A DNA stretch of 64,000 nucleotides from Alishewanella aestuarii B11 (GTDB taxonomy: Bacteria > Pseudomonadota > Gammaproteobacteria > Enterobacterales > Alteromonadaceae). Below are positions 25,277 to 35,001 of the stretch, piece by piece. The first letter of the stretch is position 1; each line of letters opens with the position of its first letter. The stretch covers positions 1 through 64,000 of the forward strand of contig NZ_ALAB01000028.1 in the NCBI RefSeq assembly GCF_000280055.1, given 5' to 3'. The notes under the pieces are model-generated. The model was given only the letters and a program-made list of their open reading frames with translations, was not told where the DNA came from and did no database searches. Position numbers and translations under genes: made by a program.

Positions 25277-26097
25277 ACTAATGACGCTGGCAGCAGGAAT
25301 TGCTGTTGGCGTCGTTTAAGGGGGCAGAAAAACGCCAACTCTACCGCCTGCAGCGCCAGGCCTGTGGTGCTTTTGTTTTGCCGGCCGTATTGCGGATCGC
25401 CCATCACCGGGCAGTTTATAGCAGCGAAGTGTCGACGGATCTGATGCTTGCGACCACTTATCAGTATTACCTCTAGCAAACTGGTATCGGTTAAACTGCA
25501 ATACTCCAGCAAACTAAAACGACTTTCTGATGCCTTGCCATCCAGCGGCAGTGCAATCCTACCCTGACTCAGCACGTCAGCAGGCAAAGCGCCCTTTACC
25601 CGTACCCGGTACTTTTTGATAATAGCCCGCTCAGCGATGAGTTTGCTCAGGGCCGCTGCGGCCTGTTTATTATGTGCCAGCAAGACTAAACCACTGGCTT
25701 CACGATCAAGACGGTGCAGCAGGAACACGGGGCGGGCGGGTGTAAAGTGTTGCTCGGCAAAGCGCAATAAGCTGAGATGATCGCCCCATTCATTACCTTG
25801 CGACAACATACCGGCAGGCTTAAACCAGACAGTATAGGCCTTTTCATCAGCCAGCAGCTGCGCCGCAGCACAATCCCGGCTTAAAATTTCACTGTCATAG
25901 TGCAGCGCCAGCCGATCACCGGCTTTCAGCATAAACTGGGCGCGTCTTAGTCGTTTTACCGGCTTGGCAATTAACTGCACGGCGCCCTTGTTCATTGCAT
26001 CTTTTAATCGACCTTTCGGCAACTCCGGCACTGCCGTACTGAGTAGCTCTATGGCGGTGACGGGGGCTGTAGCGGTGATCTCTCGGCTTAATTTCAT
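25267..26097 (-). CDS. RluA-family RNA pseudouridine synthase
   Basis: Pseudouridine synthase of the RluA superfamily, converting a uridine in rRNA or tRNA to pseudouridine. The catalytic Asp lies in HRLDREASGLVLLAHN (about residue 131), and the later motif ISGRKHQIRRHFAAINCPVMGDPQYG is standard. The N-terminal 75 residues include an S4-like segment (KGRLKDAMNKGAVQLI). It is not the RluA orthologue, which lies at 31775-32422; the RNA target is not predictable. It sits 32 bp after the membrane-sensor gene, probably in one transcript with phoH. Confidence 0.85.
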   Translation of the reverse strand: MKLSREITATAPVTAIELLSTAVPELPKGRLKDAMNKGAVQLIAKPVKRLRRAQFMLKAGDRLALHYDSEILSRDCAAAQLLADEKAYTVWFKPAGMLSQGNEWGDHLSLLRFAEQHFTPARPVFLLHRLDREASGLVLLAHNKQAAAALSKLIAERAIIKKYRVRVKGALPADVLSQGRIALPLDGKASESRFSLLEYCSLTDTSLLEVILISGRKHQIRRHFAAINCPVMGDPQYGRQNKSTTGLALQAVELAFFCPLKRRQQQFLLPASLVQS

Positions 26098-26129
26098 CGG
26101 TTCTTTGTCACCGCAACGGCGGTGTTCCC

Positions 26130-27158
26130 TTATGGTTTCAGACGATTGATCTTATCAAAAAGCTCTTCCCAGCCGCGAGGAATATGCCGCACCCCACCCT
26201 GATCGCGTAATAAACGCTCGATATGAATCGTCAGCCGCTTTACTGGTTGCAAGGTTTTCTGGCGGTAGCGATACAAAAAGGCCCACAACGCCAGCGACAG
26301 CACCAGCAAATAACCCAACCAGAAGGTCAGTAATGCTAGCAGTCCGGCACCGAACAAACTTTGCCGCTGCTCCAGCATAACCAGGGACAGAGGTTGCTTT
26401 CCGATCCGCTGCAACTGCAATACACGTTGCTCCAGGTCGCGCAATGGCGTCTGGCTATTACCTAATAATTTGCCATGCTCGTCCAACAGGAAAAAATCGG
26501 TTCCAGGCAACAGCTTCTGAAAAGGCTCAAGCAAAACGGCTGAGTCAATGACAAAGATCAACCAACCGCCATGCCCATCGGCAAAGCTTAAACGGCGGCT
26601 TAGCAAAATTTTGTTCGTTTCCAGGTGGCTCAAACCGGCTTGCTCGGCAACCGGTACCTTACGCTGCTGCTCAAGCCAGGGCTGTAAAGTCTGGATTTGC
26701 AGTAGCGAGAGCTGTTGCGGCGTTAAATACACTAAATCCTGATCCGACCAATACAGCACGCGATCCAACCATGGGTACAGGGTTCTGGCGGTATTCAGCG
26801 CTGCTTCAGAACGGCTTAAAAAATGCAGTTCGTTATTGGATAAGCGCTGTGCCGAGCGCAAACTTGCTATATCAGGTGTTTGGCCGTCAAGGGTATAAAG
26901 GGGGGAATTAAATACGGATAGCAAGTCCGCTTGTTCCAACAACGCCTGTTGCTGCATGCTGTCAGCAAACTTTTGTAAAGGTAATAACTGCGCATCCAAA
27001 TGCAGCGCCTTAATGGCCAGGCGCTGACTCTGCAACTCCATTCGCTGCTCCAGTGTCAGCAAGAAATGCACTGTTGCCGCAGCAAAACTTAATAGCAACA
27101 CAAAAAACGCACCCAGACGCCGGGTGCGTTGATATTCAGAAAGGATCGGGTTCTGCAT
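26130..27158 (-). CDS. Orphan two-helix membrane sensor-like protein
   Basis: A 342-residue protein with a transmembrane helix at about residues 16-38, a periplasmic domain of about 225 residues, a second helix (about 265-290, LLTFWLGYLLVLSLALWAFL) and a short cytoplasmic tail. The layout and the periplasmic pattern (SRRLSFADGHGGWLIFVIDS) are those of the input half of a Cache-type receptor or membrane diguanylate cyclase, but no output domain follows: the protein ends about 45 residues after the membrane, near RGWEELFDKINRL. I do not recognise a named family. The ATG at 27158 follows AAGGA at good spacing and is preferred over one seven codons upstream. Downstream of phoH by 90 bp. Confidence 0.65.
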   Translation of the reverse strand: MQNPILSEYQRTRRLGAFFVLLLSFAAATVHFLLTLEQRMELQSQRLAIKALHLDAQLLPLQKFADSMQQQALLEQADLLSVFNSPLYTLDGQTPDIASLRSAQRLSNNELHFLSRSEAALNTARTLYPWLDRVLYWSDQDLVYLTPQQLSLLQIQTLQPWLEQQRKVPVAEQAGLSHLETNKILLSRRLSFADGHGGWLIFVIDSAVLLEPFQKLLPGTDFFLLDEHGKLLGNSQTPLRDLEQRVLQLQRIGKQPLSLVMLEQRQSLFGAGLLALLTFWLGYLLVLSLALWAFLYRYRQKTLQPVKRLTIHIERLLRDQGGVRHIPRGWEELFDKINRLKP

Positions 27159-27248
27159 CGGCTGTCCTTGCAGCAGCATTTAACTCAGCTGAACATACTA
27201 CGTTTTGGCGCAGAGTTAAATACCACGGGCCATCTGGCCCGATTCTGC

Positions 27249-28640
27249 CTACAGATTAGCCTCGGCAAAGGACGCCAGCCGGCTACGAACCACCCCGTTC
27301 AGATTAATGGTAGTACTGCCCTCAAAGTTCTTAAAACGTTCGACAATATAGGTTAGCCCTGAGGTCACCGCGGTCAGATAGTTGCTGTCAATTTGCGACA
27401 GGTTACCGGAGCAGATTAACTTGGTGCCCTCGCCGCAACGGGTAATAATAGTTTTTAACTGCGCAGCACTGAGATTCTGGCATTCGTCGAGGATCACTAT
27501 CGCATTTTGAATGCTGCGGCCGCGCATAAAGTTAACCGACTTAAACTGGATATTGGCTTTCTCCATAATGTAATTCACGCTGGCGTGCGGATGCTCATCG
27601 GTTTTGTGCAGCACTTCCAGCGAATCGGTGATGGCCGCCAGCCAAGGCGCCATTTTTTCCTCTTCTGAGCCGGGTAAAAACCCAATCGACTCAGCAATTT
27701 CCGGAGTATTACGGGTGACGATGACCTTATCGTACATGCCTTTCTCAATCACCAGCTCTAACGCAGCGGCAAGGGCTATCAGGGTTTTACCGCAACCGGC
27801 GGGGCCAGTCAGGATCACCAGATCCATCTGTGGATCCAACAGCGCCTGTAACGCCATTGCCTGATAGATATTTTTCGGATGAATACCCCAGGCATGGCGG
27901 TGCATCATACGTTCCACACCATAATCCGCAATCTTCAGCTCTGTCTCAGTGATCGCCAGCACCTTGCCGGCAAAGGTTTCTGCTTCATCAATCAGATATT
28001 CATTTACATAAGCATTCGGTAGTACCTTGCGGCTGATATAGTGCACGACCTCGCGCCCCTCATTGACGGTACGGCATTCGCCAACCTGTGACCAGAACTC
28101 GCCGCTAAACTTGTAATAGCCTTTATACAGAAATCTGACATCGTCAATTAACTGGTCAGTGCGGTAATCTTCGACCAGCTTCAACCCGGCGCCCTTGGCC
28201 TTTAGCCGCATATTGATGTCTTTTGTCACTAATATGACTTTGACCGGACTCTTTTCGCGCTGTAAATAAAGGGCAGTATTAATAATCAGGTGATCGTTTT
28301 CACCACCGGGTAAGCCCGGAATTTCATCTTTCAAATGGTGGTCGTTAATAATAAAGATATGTCCGCTGGGTCTTTCATCACTGCGGGCCGGTAAGGCCAC
28401 GCCGTGCAACATCTGTTCGGGTGATGCATCTTTCAGCACATCCTCCAGCGCCCGGATCGCCACCCTGGCATCACGGCTAACGTCCTTATGCCGATCTTTA
28501 ATATGATCCAGCTCCTCCAGTACGGTCATCGGGATTACAACATCATGTTCTTCGAAGTTCAGAAAAGCGAAAGGTTCGTGCAGCAGAATATTGGTATCAA
28601 GGACGTAGATCTTCTTCTCTTTCGATTTTTTCCGCGCCAT
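27249..28640 (-). CDS. PhoH-family protein with N-terminal PIN domain (PhoH2/YlaK type)
   Basis: Fusion of a PIN-type ribonuclease domain and a PhoH ATPase, 463 residues. The PIN domain opens KIYVLDTNILLHEPFAFLNF and has the acidic residues in TVLEELDHIKD and VTKDINMRLKAK. The PhoH domain has Walker A GPAGCGKTLIAL near residue 252 and Walker B AIVILDECQNLS. Related PhoH2 proteins unwind and cleave RNA; the physiological target here is unknown. The ATG at 28640 lies eight bases after AGGAG; a GTG two codons upstream is too close. First gene of a likely three-gene run with the membrane sensor and pseudouridine synthase. Confidence 0.92.
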   Translation of the reverse strand: MARKKSKEKKIYVLDTNILLHEPFAFLNFEEHDVVIPMTVLEELDHIKDRHKDVSRDARVAIRALEDVLKDASPEQMLHGVALPARSDERPSGHIFIINDHHLKDEIPGLPGGENDHLIINTALYLQREKSPVKVILVTKDINMRLKAKGAGLKLVEDYRTDQLIDDVRFLYKGYYKFSGEFWSQVGECRTVNEGREVVHYISRKVLPNAYVNEYLIDEAETFAGKVLAITETELKIADYGVERMMHRHAWGIHPKNIYQAMALQALLDPQMDLVILTGPAGCGKTLIALAAALELVIEKGMYDKVIVTRNTPEIAESIGFLPGSEEEKMAPWLAAITDSLEVLHKTDEHPHASVNYIMEKANIQFKSVNFMRGRSIQNAIVILDECQNLSAAQLKTIITRCGEGTKLICSGNLSQIDSNYLTAVTSGLTYIVERFKNFEGSTTINLNGVVRSRLASFAEANL

Positions 28641-28869
28641 AGGCACTGCTCCTTTTTGTTTTCACCCACAGATTTTTGCATCCTATTAGTTCAGCATAGT
28701 GCATCCATCTCAGACTGCTATACTGAGTGACAGTTTTTTTAAACTACCCTGTGACTACCTTGCGACATTCAGATGACAGAAAAATGACCGCAGCCGCTTG
28801 TTTTGCAGATGCATCAGAGCGTTTTTCGCTGTACCATGGCGCCCCATTTTTAGACTGCCAGGATTACGT

Positions 28870-31773
28870 ATGAGATTTGCACTGGGCCAGCGTTGGATTA
28901 GCGACGCGGAATCAGATTTAGGGTTAGGAACCGTTATCGCAATTGAAGGACGGATGCTAACGTTATTGTTTCCGGCCAGTGGCGAAACACGGCTCTATGC
29001 CCAGCAAGAAGCTCCGCTAACCCGCGTTACCTTTAATGTTGGCGACCAGATTAAAAGTGCAGAAGGCTTCAGTATTCTGGTGCAGGAGTTAAGCGAGCAA
29101 CAACAGCTGCTCAGCTATCATGGCGTGCGCACCGATAACGGTGAGCCGGTGGTGTTGCGCGAAACTTTTCTCGATCACTTTCTCAGTTTTAATAAGCCGC
29201 AGGACCGCCTGTTCGCGGGTCAGATCGACCGCTTCGAGTACTTTCCACTACGTTTCCAAAGCTGGCAGATGCAGCAACAACTGCAGCAAAGCCCACTGCG
29301 TGGCCTGGCCGGTGGCCGGGTGAGTTTGATCCCGCACCAACTGTATATCGCCAGCGAAGTTTCCCAGCGTCACGCACCACGGGTGTTATTGGCTGACGAG
29401 GTCGGCCTGGGTAAAACTATCGAAGCGGGCCTGATCCTGCATCAACAATTACTGACCGGGCTAGCCAGCCGGGTACTGATCGTGGTACCGGAATCGCTAC
29501 AACATCAGTGGCTGGTTGAAATGTGGCGCCGTTTTAATCTGCGCTTTTCGATCTTTGATGAAGAACGTTGCCAGCAAGCACAATTAGATGCTGACAATCC
29601 CTTTGATACTGAGCAACTGGTGTTATGTAGCCTGGAGTTTCTAACAAAAAAGAAAAGTTGGCATGAACAGGCAGTAGGTAGTCACTGGGATATTCTGGTG
29701 GTCGATGAGGCACATCATCTGCAGTGGCAACCTGAGGCGGCAAGCACGGAATATCAGCGCATTGAGGCACTGGCGCAGGATACGGTCGGCCTGATTCTGC
29801 TTACTGCGACACCTGATCAGCTTGGTCATCAGAGCCACTTCGCCCGTTTGCGCCTGCTTGATCCTGACCGTTTTTATGATTATCAGGTGTTTTTAGAGCA
29901 AGAGCAGACGTATCAACATATTGCCGCCCTGGCGCGCCGCTTGATGCAAACAACGGACCCTGATGCCGAATTAGTGACAGAGCTGAGACAACTGTTAGCT
30001 GACAATGAAAGTCGCAAGCTAGTTGAACAGTTAAGCCAGCAGCCTGAGACGATGCCTGCGATCAAAGAGGCATTGCTGAAACAATTACTGGACCGTCACG
30101 GCACAGGCCGCATCCTGTTCCGTAACAGCCGTGCCGGTATTAAAGGCTTTCCAAAACGCCATGCGGTTCCGGCGCCGCTCAGCTTGCCTGCCCAGTATGA
30201 AAATGCATTAAAGGTGTTTCAGAATTTGCAGCAGGACGCACCACTGCTACACCGGGTGCAGGCACAACTCTTTCCCGAACAGGTATTTCAGGATTTTGAG
30301 GGTTCGAGCAGCCAGTGGTGGCAATTCGATCCCAGAGTCAGCTACTTGCTGGATCTGTTAAAACAACATCGGCCGGCGAAGTTTCTGGTGATTTGTAGCA
30401 AAGCAGCCACCGCCATAGCGCTAGAGGAGGCGTTACGCACCCTGGCCGGAGTAAGAGCCGCTGTGTTTCACGAAGGCATGAGCATTCTGGAGCGTGATAA
30501 AGCCGCGGCCTACTTTGCGCAGGAAGAATACAGCGCCCAGGTACTGCTATGCTCAGAGATCGGTAGTGAGGGCAGGAATTTCCAGTTTGCGCATCATCTG
30601 GTGCTGTTCGATTTACCACTGAATCCGGATCTGCTGGAACAGCGTATCGGTCGCCTGGACCGGATCGGGCAGCAACAGGATATCCAGATCCACTTACCCT
30701 ATTTTGCCGGCACCGCGCAGCAATTGCTATTTGACTGGTATCAGCAAGGCTTGGATGCCTTCGCCCAAACCTGCCAGAGCGGACGAATTATTTTTGAACA
30801 ACAACAGCAACAGCTGTTGCAACTGCTTGCCTCGGCGGCCTGTCAGTCTGAATCGGTTCTGGCTTTTATCAGCGACACCGCAAGCCTGGCAGCCCGGTTA
30901 CGACAGCAACTGGAGCAAGGACGTGATCAGCTACTTGAACTTAACTCCGCTGGCGGTAGCAAAGCAATCGAGTTAGCGACAGCAATCAGTCAGTTGGATC
31001 AGGATGTGCGGTTACCGATGCTGATGTTTAAAGCCTGGGACCTGCTGGGCGTCGCTCAGGAAGATCGCTCAGACACCAGCATTATCTTGCGCCCGTCGGA
31101 ACAATTGCAGCTGAACTACCCCGGGCTGGACGATGAAGGCACTACCGTCACCTTTGACCGCTTAACGGCGCTGGCAGAGGAAGATATCCAGTTTCTAAGC
31201 TGGGATCACCCGATGGTCACCGGCACTTTGGATCTGCTAAGCAACGAGCACTTTGGCAATAGCTCTGTCGCCCTGCTACCGAACAAGGCGTTACCGGTCG
31301 GCAGCTTCTTTGTCGAACTGATTTTTATCGCTGAAGCCAGCGCACCGGCTATTTTGCAGCTTAACCGTTATCTGCCGCCAACGCCCATTCGCTTGCTGCT
31401 GGACAAAAGCGGTAAAGATCTGGCGGCAAAAGTGCCCTTTGATAACTTTAACCGTCAGCTAAAACCCGTAGGTCGGCAAACCGGAGCCAAATTGGTTAAT
31501 GCGTTACAGAATCTGATCCATCCTTTACTGGCTGCGGCGGAGCAACAGGCAAACAGTCAACTGGCGGCACTCAAAGCTGAGGCTGTTAGCCAGTTACAAC
31601 AGCAATTGACTGCCGCAATCCAACGTCTGCTGGCGCTGCAAAGCGTTAATCCACTGGTTCGGCCGGAAGAAATTCATCACCTGCAAGCACTGCGGCAGCA
31701 AGGCGAGGAATACCTTGCGAAGGCTCGTCTAAAACTAGATGCGATCCGGGTTATCGTAGTGAGCCACGACTAG
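28870..31773 (+). CDS. rapA: RNA polymerase-associated ATPase RapA (HepA)
   Basis: Swi2/Snf2-type ATPase that binds RNA polymerase and helps recycle it from post-termination complexes. At 967 residues it matches E. coli RapA (968). The N-terminal Tudor-like region starts MRFALGQRWISDAESDLGLG. Helicase motif I is LADEVGLGKTIEAGLIL, motif II VVDEAHHLQW, motif III LLTATPDQLG, and motif VI in LEQRIGRLDRIGQ. The start at 28870 is fixed by homology and by AGGA six bases upstream; the ORF could extend 24 codons further but without similarity. rluA follows one base later, as in E. coli. Confidence 0.96.
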   Translation: MRFALGQRWISDAESDLGLGTVIAIEGRMLTLLFPASGETRLYAQQEAPLTRVTFNVGDQIKSAEGFSILVQELSEQQQLLSYHGVRTDNGEPVVLRETFLDHFLSFNKPQDRLFAGQIDRFEYFPLRFQSWQMQQQLQQSPLRGLAGGRVSLIPHQLYIASEVSQRHAPRVLLADEVGLGKTIEAGLILHQQLLTGLASRVLIVVPESLQHQWLVEMWRRFNLRFSIFDEERCQQAQLDADNPFDTEQLVLCSLEFLTKKKSWHEQAVGSHWDILVVDEAHHLQWQPEAASTEYQRIEALAQDTVGLILLTATPDQLGHQSHFARLRLLDPDRFYDYQVFLEQEQTYQHIAALARRLMQTTDPDAELVTELRQLLADNESRKLVEQLSQQPETMPAIKEALLKQLLDRHGTGRILFRNSRAGIKGFPKRHAVPAPLSLPAQYENALKVFQNLQQDAPLLHRVQAQLFPEQVFQDFEGSSSQWWQFDPRVSYLLDLLKQHRPAKFLVICSKAATAIALEEALRTLAGVRAAVFHEGMSILERDKAAAYFAQEEYSAQVLLCSEIGSEGRNFQFAHHLVLFDLPLNPDLLEQRIGRLDRIGQQQDIQIHLPYFAGTAQQLLFDWYQQGLDAFAQTCQSGRIIFEQQQQQLLQLLASAACQSESVLAFISDTASLAARLRQQLEQGRDQLLELNSAGGSKAIELATAISQLDQDVRLPMLMFKAWDLLGVAQEDRSDTSIILRPSEQLQLNYPGLDDEGTTVTFDRLTALAEEDIQFLSWDHPMVTGTLDLLSNEHFGNSSVALLPNKALPVGSFFVELIFIAEASAPAILQLNRYLPPTPIRLLLDKSGKDLAAKVPFDNFNRQLKPVGRQTGAKLVNALQNLIHPLLAAAEQQANSQLAALKAEAVSQLQQQLTAAIQRLLALQSVNPLVRPEEIHHLQALRQQGEEYLAKARLKLDAIRVIVVSHD

Positions 31774-31774
31774 T

Positions 31775-32422
31775 ATGCTATTGGATTATCGCCCACCTCT
31801 GTCACCCTATCTGGACATTTTGTATCAGGATGACCAGTTAGTGGTGTTGAATAAACCCAGTGGCCTGCTCTCTGTGCCAGGCAAAGCTGCCGAGCATTTT
31901 GACAGCTTGCAATACCGAGTACAGCGGGTCTGGCCACAGGCAAGTGTGGTGCACCGGCTGGATATGGCAACCTCAGGTCTGATGGTAATGGCACTGACCA
32001 AGGAAGCGCAGCGTGAACTCAACCGGCAATTCTCGGAACGGACGATCAAAAAACGCTATCTGGCGAGGGTAAGCGGTTGTATTACGGCAGATCGGGGGAG
32101 TATTGAGTTACCATTGATCTGCGACTGGCCCAACAGGCCCAAGCAAAAGGTTTGCTACCAATATGGGAAAGCCTCACTGACTCATTTCCGGGTATTACAG
32201 CGCACTGCAGACAGCAGCCTGGTTGAACTGGAGCCGGTAACCGGACGCTCACACCAGCTCAGAGTACACCTACAATTCCTTGGCCATCCGATCCTGGGCG
32301 ATAAATTTTATAATCCGGATTTTCAACAAATCGGGCGGCTGCAGCTACATGCTACCGAGCTCTGTTTAGTACACCCGGAAACTGCAGAAAAACTGACTTT
32401 TTTTGCAAAATGTCCGTTTTAA
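31775..32422 (+). CDS. rluA: Dual-specificity rRNA/tRNA pseudouridine synthase RluA
   Basis: RluA forms pseudouridine at position 746 of 23S rRNA and 32 of several tRNAs in E. coli. The 215 residues match that enzyme. The catalytic Asp lies in VVHRLDMATSGLMVMAL, the conserved ISIVYED-like opening is seen as ILYQDDQLVVLNKPSGLLSVPG, and the C-terminal motif is VTGRSHQLRVHLQFLGHPILGD. It begins one base after rapA stops, so it is translationally linked; this gene pair is also adjacent in E. coli. Confidence 0.95.
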   Translation: MLLDYRPPLSPYLDILYQDDQLVVLNKPSGLLSVPGKAAEHFDSLQYRVQRVWPQASVVHRLDMATSGLMVMALTKEAQRELNRQFSERTIKKRYLARVSGCITADRGSIELPLICDWPNRPKQKVCYQYGKASLTHFRVLQRTADSSLVELEPVTGRSHQLRVHLQFLGHPILGDKFYNPDFQQIGRLQLHATELCLVHPETAEKLTFFAKCPF

Positions 32423-32585
32423 GCTAAAATTTAGAACTTTATTAACCTAACATTCAGTTTTACTGGTTAAGATGCCACTGTCGTAAAATTAAACGCTTAA
32501 ATTTGTTCAAAACTAATAATACTGTCAAAACAATATGGTAAACTATTACAAGTTTGCTAAGTTAGATGAATCTAAGGAGAAACGG

Positions 32586-33665
32586 ATGAAACTTAAAGCA
32601 ACCGCTATTGCCGTTCTGGCTGCATTACCTTTATTAAGCGCACAAGCCTTTGCTAATGCACCTTCTGCACAGGATCTGGAGAAGAAAGTTTTCGGCTCTT
32701 TATTCGGCGAAGCATATTTCACTGACACCCGTAAAGGCGAATCTGCCGCATGGGGCAATGTTGACAATGGCTGGGGCGCAGGTCTGGAAATTGGTTACCG
32801 GGTTAACCAAAACTGGGCAGTTCGTGCTGAATATGCACGTCAAAGCCTGGATTCACTGACACAGAGTTCACGGGTAACTGGCGACCGTTTTGGTTTTGAC
32901 GCTATGTACCACTTAAATAACTCCAACCTTTATCTGGTCGGTGGTTGGAAACATTTTGAGAATGAAGCCTACTCTGACGCTTTAAATATCGGTGTGGGTT
33001 ACCGTTACTTTGTTAACGAAAGCTTAGCCCTGTTTGCTGAAGGTAACCGTTTCCGTGGTATCAATAAAGGTAACTGGAATGATGCCTCAATTAAGTTCGG
33101 CGCCAGCTGGATTTTTGGTGCAACACCTGCTGCAGCCCCAACTCCGGCACCACAGCCAGAGCCGGCACCAGCACCTGCTCCTGTTGTTGTAGATTCAGAC
33201 GGTGACGGCGTACCTGACAGCCAGGATCGCTGCCCTAACACGCCAGCGGCACACAAAGTGGATGCCCAGGGCTGTACTATCTACACCGAGAAAATGGACC
33301 GTGTTGGTGACGTAGATATCGAAGTTCGCTTCGCTTTCGACTCTGCCACTGTGTCGCCAGAAGGCCGCACTGAAGTTAACAAACTGGCAGCGTTCATGAA
33401 GCGTTTCCCAGAGTCAGTGGTTTTCATCGAAGGTCACGCCTCTAACATCGGTAAACCAGAATACAACATGCGCTTATCTGAACGTCGTGCTAAAGCCATC
33501 GCTGACCTGTTAGTTGCTCAGGGCATCGAAAGCTCACGCATTACCTCAAAAGGCTTTGGTGTAACTCAGCCTCGCGTACCTGGTAACAGCCGTGAAGCTC
33601 ATGCTGCTAACCAGCGCATCGAAGCTAAAGTAACTGCCAAAATCAAAGAGCCAGTGATGCGTTAA
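32586..33665 (+). CDS. OmpA-family outer-membrane porin/anchor
   Basis: Outer-membrane protein with a signal peptide (cleavage near AQAFA), an N-terminal eight-strand barrel (residues about 30-175), a Pro/Ala hinge (residues about 178-198), a calcium-binding thrombospondin-3-type repeat (DSDGDGVPDSQDRCPNTP), and a C-terminal OmpA peptidoglycan-binding domain (VRFAFDSATVSPEGRTEV and the diagnostic NMRLSERRAKAIADLL). 359 residues, typical of the OprF/OmpA hybrids of marine gammaproteobacteria. The ATG at 32586 follows AAGGAG. Codon use is markedly biased towards common codons, suggesting high expression. A strong terminator follows. Confidence 0.92.
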   Translation: MKLKATAIAVLAALPLLSAQAFANAPSAQDLEKKVFGSLFGEAYFTDTRKGESAAWGNVDNGWGAGLEIGYRVNQNWAVRAEYARQSLDSLTQSSRVTGDRFGFDAMYHLNNSNLYLVGGWKHFENEAYSDALNIGVGYRYFVNESLALFAEGNRFRGINKGNWNDASIKFGASWIFGATPAAAPTPAPQPEPAPAPAPVVVDSDGDGVPDSQDRCPNTPAAHKVDAQGCTIYTEKMDRVGDVDIEVRFAFDSATVSPEGRTEVNKLAAFMKRFPESVVFIEGHASNIGKPEYNMRLSERRAKAIADLLVAQGIESSRITSKGFGVTQPRVPGNSREAHAANQRIEAKVTAKIKEPVMR

Positions 33666-33681
33666 TCGCCACTTAATGCTC

Positions 33682-33712
33682 AAAAAAGCCGCTGACAACA
33701 GCGGCTTTTTTA
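33682..33712 (+). terminator. Intrinsic terminator of the ompA-like gene
   Basis: GCCGCTG at 33688-33694 pairs with CAGCGGC at 33699-33705 around a tetraloop ACAA. It is preceded by six A and followed by seven T, so it can also act on the opposite strand. It lies 16 bases after the stop codon. Confidence 0.93.
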
Positions 33713-33802
33713 TTTTCCGGGGTATTAGATAAAATTTCAGTTGCCGCGCCGGGCGAAGGCTGCTAATTTTTAGCTCGCTATACTAAGCTCCGGGAACGAG
33801 TA

Positions 33803-34138
33803 ATGATGTCTTGTTTTGTCAAATTCTGTTTAGCTGCCACCTTGCTGCTTGGTAGCACCACACTGCTAGCTGAAACAGCCAACTCTGAGTCTTTAGTTCA
33901 ATTGGAACAAGCTTCGCATGTTTGTAATGATGAACATGAAGCAAAACGACTGGCCGCCAATGACCACTTAAGAGAAATGGCCAAAGCACTGGTTGAATTT
34001 AAAGCCACTAAGTATTGTTTTATTTTACAACCGTCGGTACTGGTCAGATTGTTGGAACACCACGGTAGCTATGTTAAGTTCAGTCACGATAACAAAGTCC
34101 TGTATACCTTCAGTGAGCACCTGCAAAGCGCAAACTAA
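33803..34138 (+). CDS. Hypothetical secreted protein with two cysteines
   Basis: A 111-residue protein with a clear signal peptide (MMSCFVKFCLAATLLLGSTTLLA, cleavage near LLAET). The mature part is mostly helical and has two Cys, one in SHVCNDEHEAK and one in TKYCFILQP, which could form a disulfide in the periplasm. I do not recognise a named family with confidence; the spacing faintly recalls short DUF3718-like proteins. It follows the ompA-like terminator and has its own promoter-sized upstream gap. Confidence 0.6.
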   Translation: MMSCFVKFCLAATLLLGSTTLLAETANSESLVQLEQASHVCNDEHEAKRLAANDHLREMAKALVEFKATKYCFILQPSVLVRLLEHHGSYVKFSHDNKVLYTFSEHLQSAN

Positions 34139-34243
34139 CCCTTAGCTAAAAATGTGGTCCAGCTGCAAGCTATAATACTGTCAGCGGCTTAAGTTTTAGC
34201 CGCCATGACCGATACGGTATTATCTGGCTCATCGGGTGTCACT

Positions 34244-34996
34244 ATGCCAACATTTCGCGCACTGCCATTAGTAGCTCTGTTATTGGTTACCTGCCCTGCC
34301 CTGGCAAACTGGCAGGATATTGTGCGCCAGCACCCCAGCCTTGAGCTTACAACATTAACGACTGCAGAAACCTCAATTCAGCTGGCCAGGGTGCCTGCCG
34401 TTACCCGTCAGAGCAAAGGTACTGTCATCTTTATGCCAGCACAGCAGCGTCACCTGCTAAGTCCGCAGCTTTGGGGGTTTCTGTTTCAGCATTTGCCGGC
34501 TTTTGGCTGGAGCATTCTGGCCCTGCCTGAACTTGAAGCACATCAGGCGCAGGACGCCAGCACTGCGTTGGCAGCAAACAAAGCCCAGTTGGCTGCCCGC
34601 TGGCAAGCATTACAGCAGTTGCAGCCGGCACCCACAGGCCCGCTAATCATCCTGGTCCAGGGTGAGGTTGCTGGTGCCTGGCATGCATTGCTGATGGAGC
34701 AGGACGAACTTAATATTGCCGCCGTAGTCAGTATCGGGGCCTATCTGAAAGATCCGACGCTACAGCTACAGCTACAACAACAGATGACTAATCTAAAGGT
34801 CCCAGTCCTGGACCTGCTTACCGGCGCCGACCATCCGTGGTCAGCAACGGATAGTCAACAGCGGCAACTGTTGGCACGAGCACAGTCTAACCCTCTGTAC
34901 CGGCAACGTTATTTACCCGATATGCATTATCATGCCAGCCAGCAGGAGTGGCTGTTCAAAGAAATCTTTGGCTGGCTCAGTAGTTTAGGATTCTAA
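34244..34996 (+). CDS. DUF3530 family secreted protein
   Basis: Secreted protein of about 250 residues with a signal peptide (MPTFRALPLVALLLVTCPALA) and an alpha/beta-hydrolase-like pattern: GTVIFMPAQ as an early strand, HLPAFGWSILALPEL, ILVQGEVAGAWHALLM near the middle where a nucleophile elbow is expected, and VPVLDLLTGADHPW. The usual G-x-S-x-G nucleophile is replaced by QGEVAG, so hydrolase activity is doubtful. This matches my memory of DUF3530 (gammaproteobacterial, function unknown). The ATG at 34244 begins the signal sequence directly; the upstream start would put 13 polar residues before it. Confidence 0.7.
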   Translation: MPTFRALPLVALLLVTCPALANWQDIVRQHPSLELTTLTTAETSIQLARVPAVTRQSKGTVIFMPAQQRHLLSPQLWGFLFQHLPAFGWSILALPELEAHQAQDASTALAANKAQLAARWQALQQLQPAPTGPLIILVQGEVAGAWHALLMEQDELNIAAVVSIGAYLKDPTLQLQLQQQMTNLKVPVLDLLTGADHPWSATDSQQRQLLARAQSNPLYRQRYLPDMHYHASQQEWLFKEIFGWLSSLGF

Positions 34997-35001
34997 CGCT
35001 C

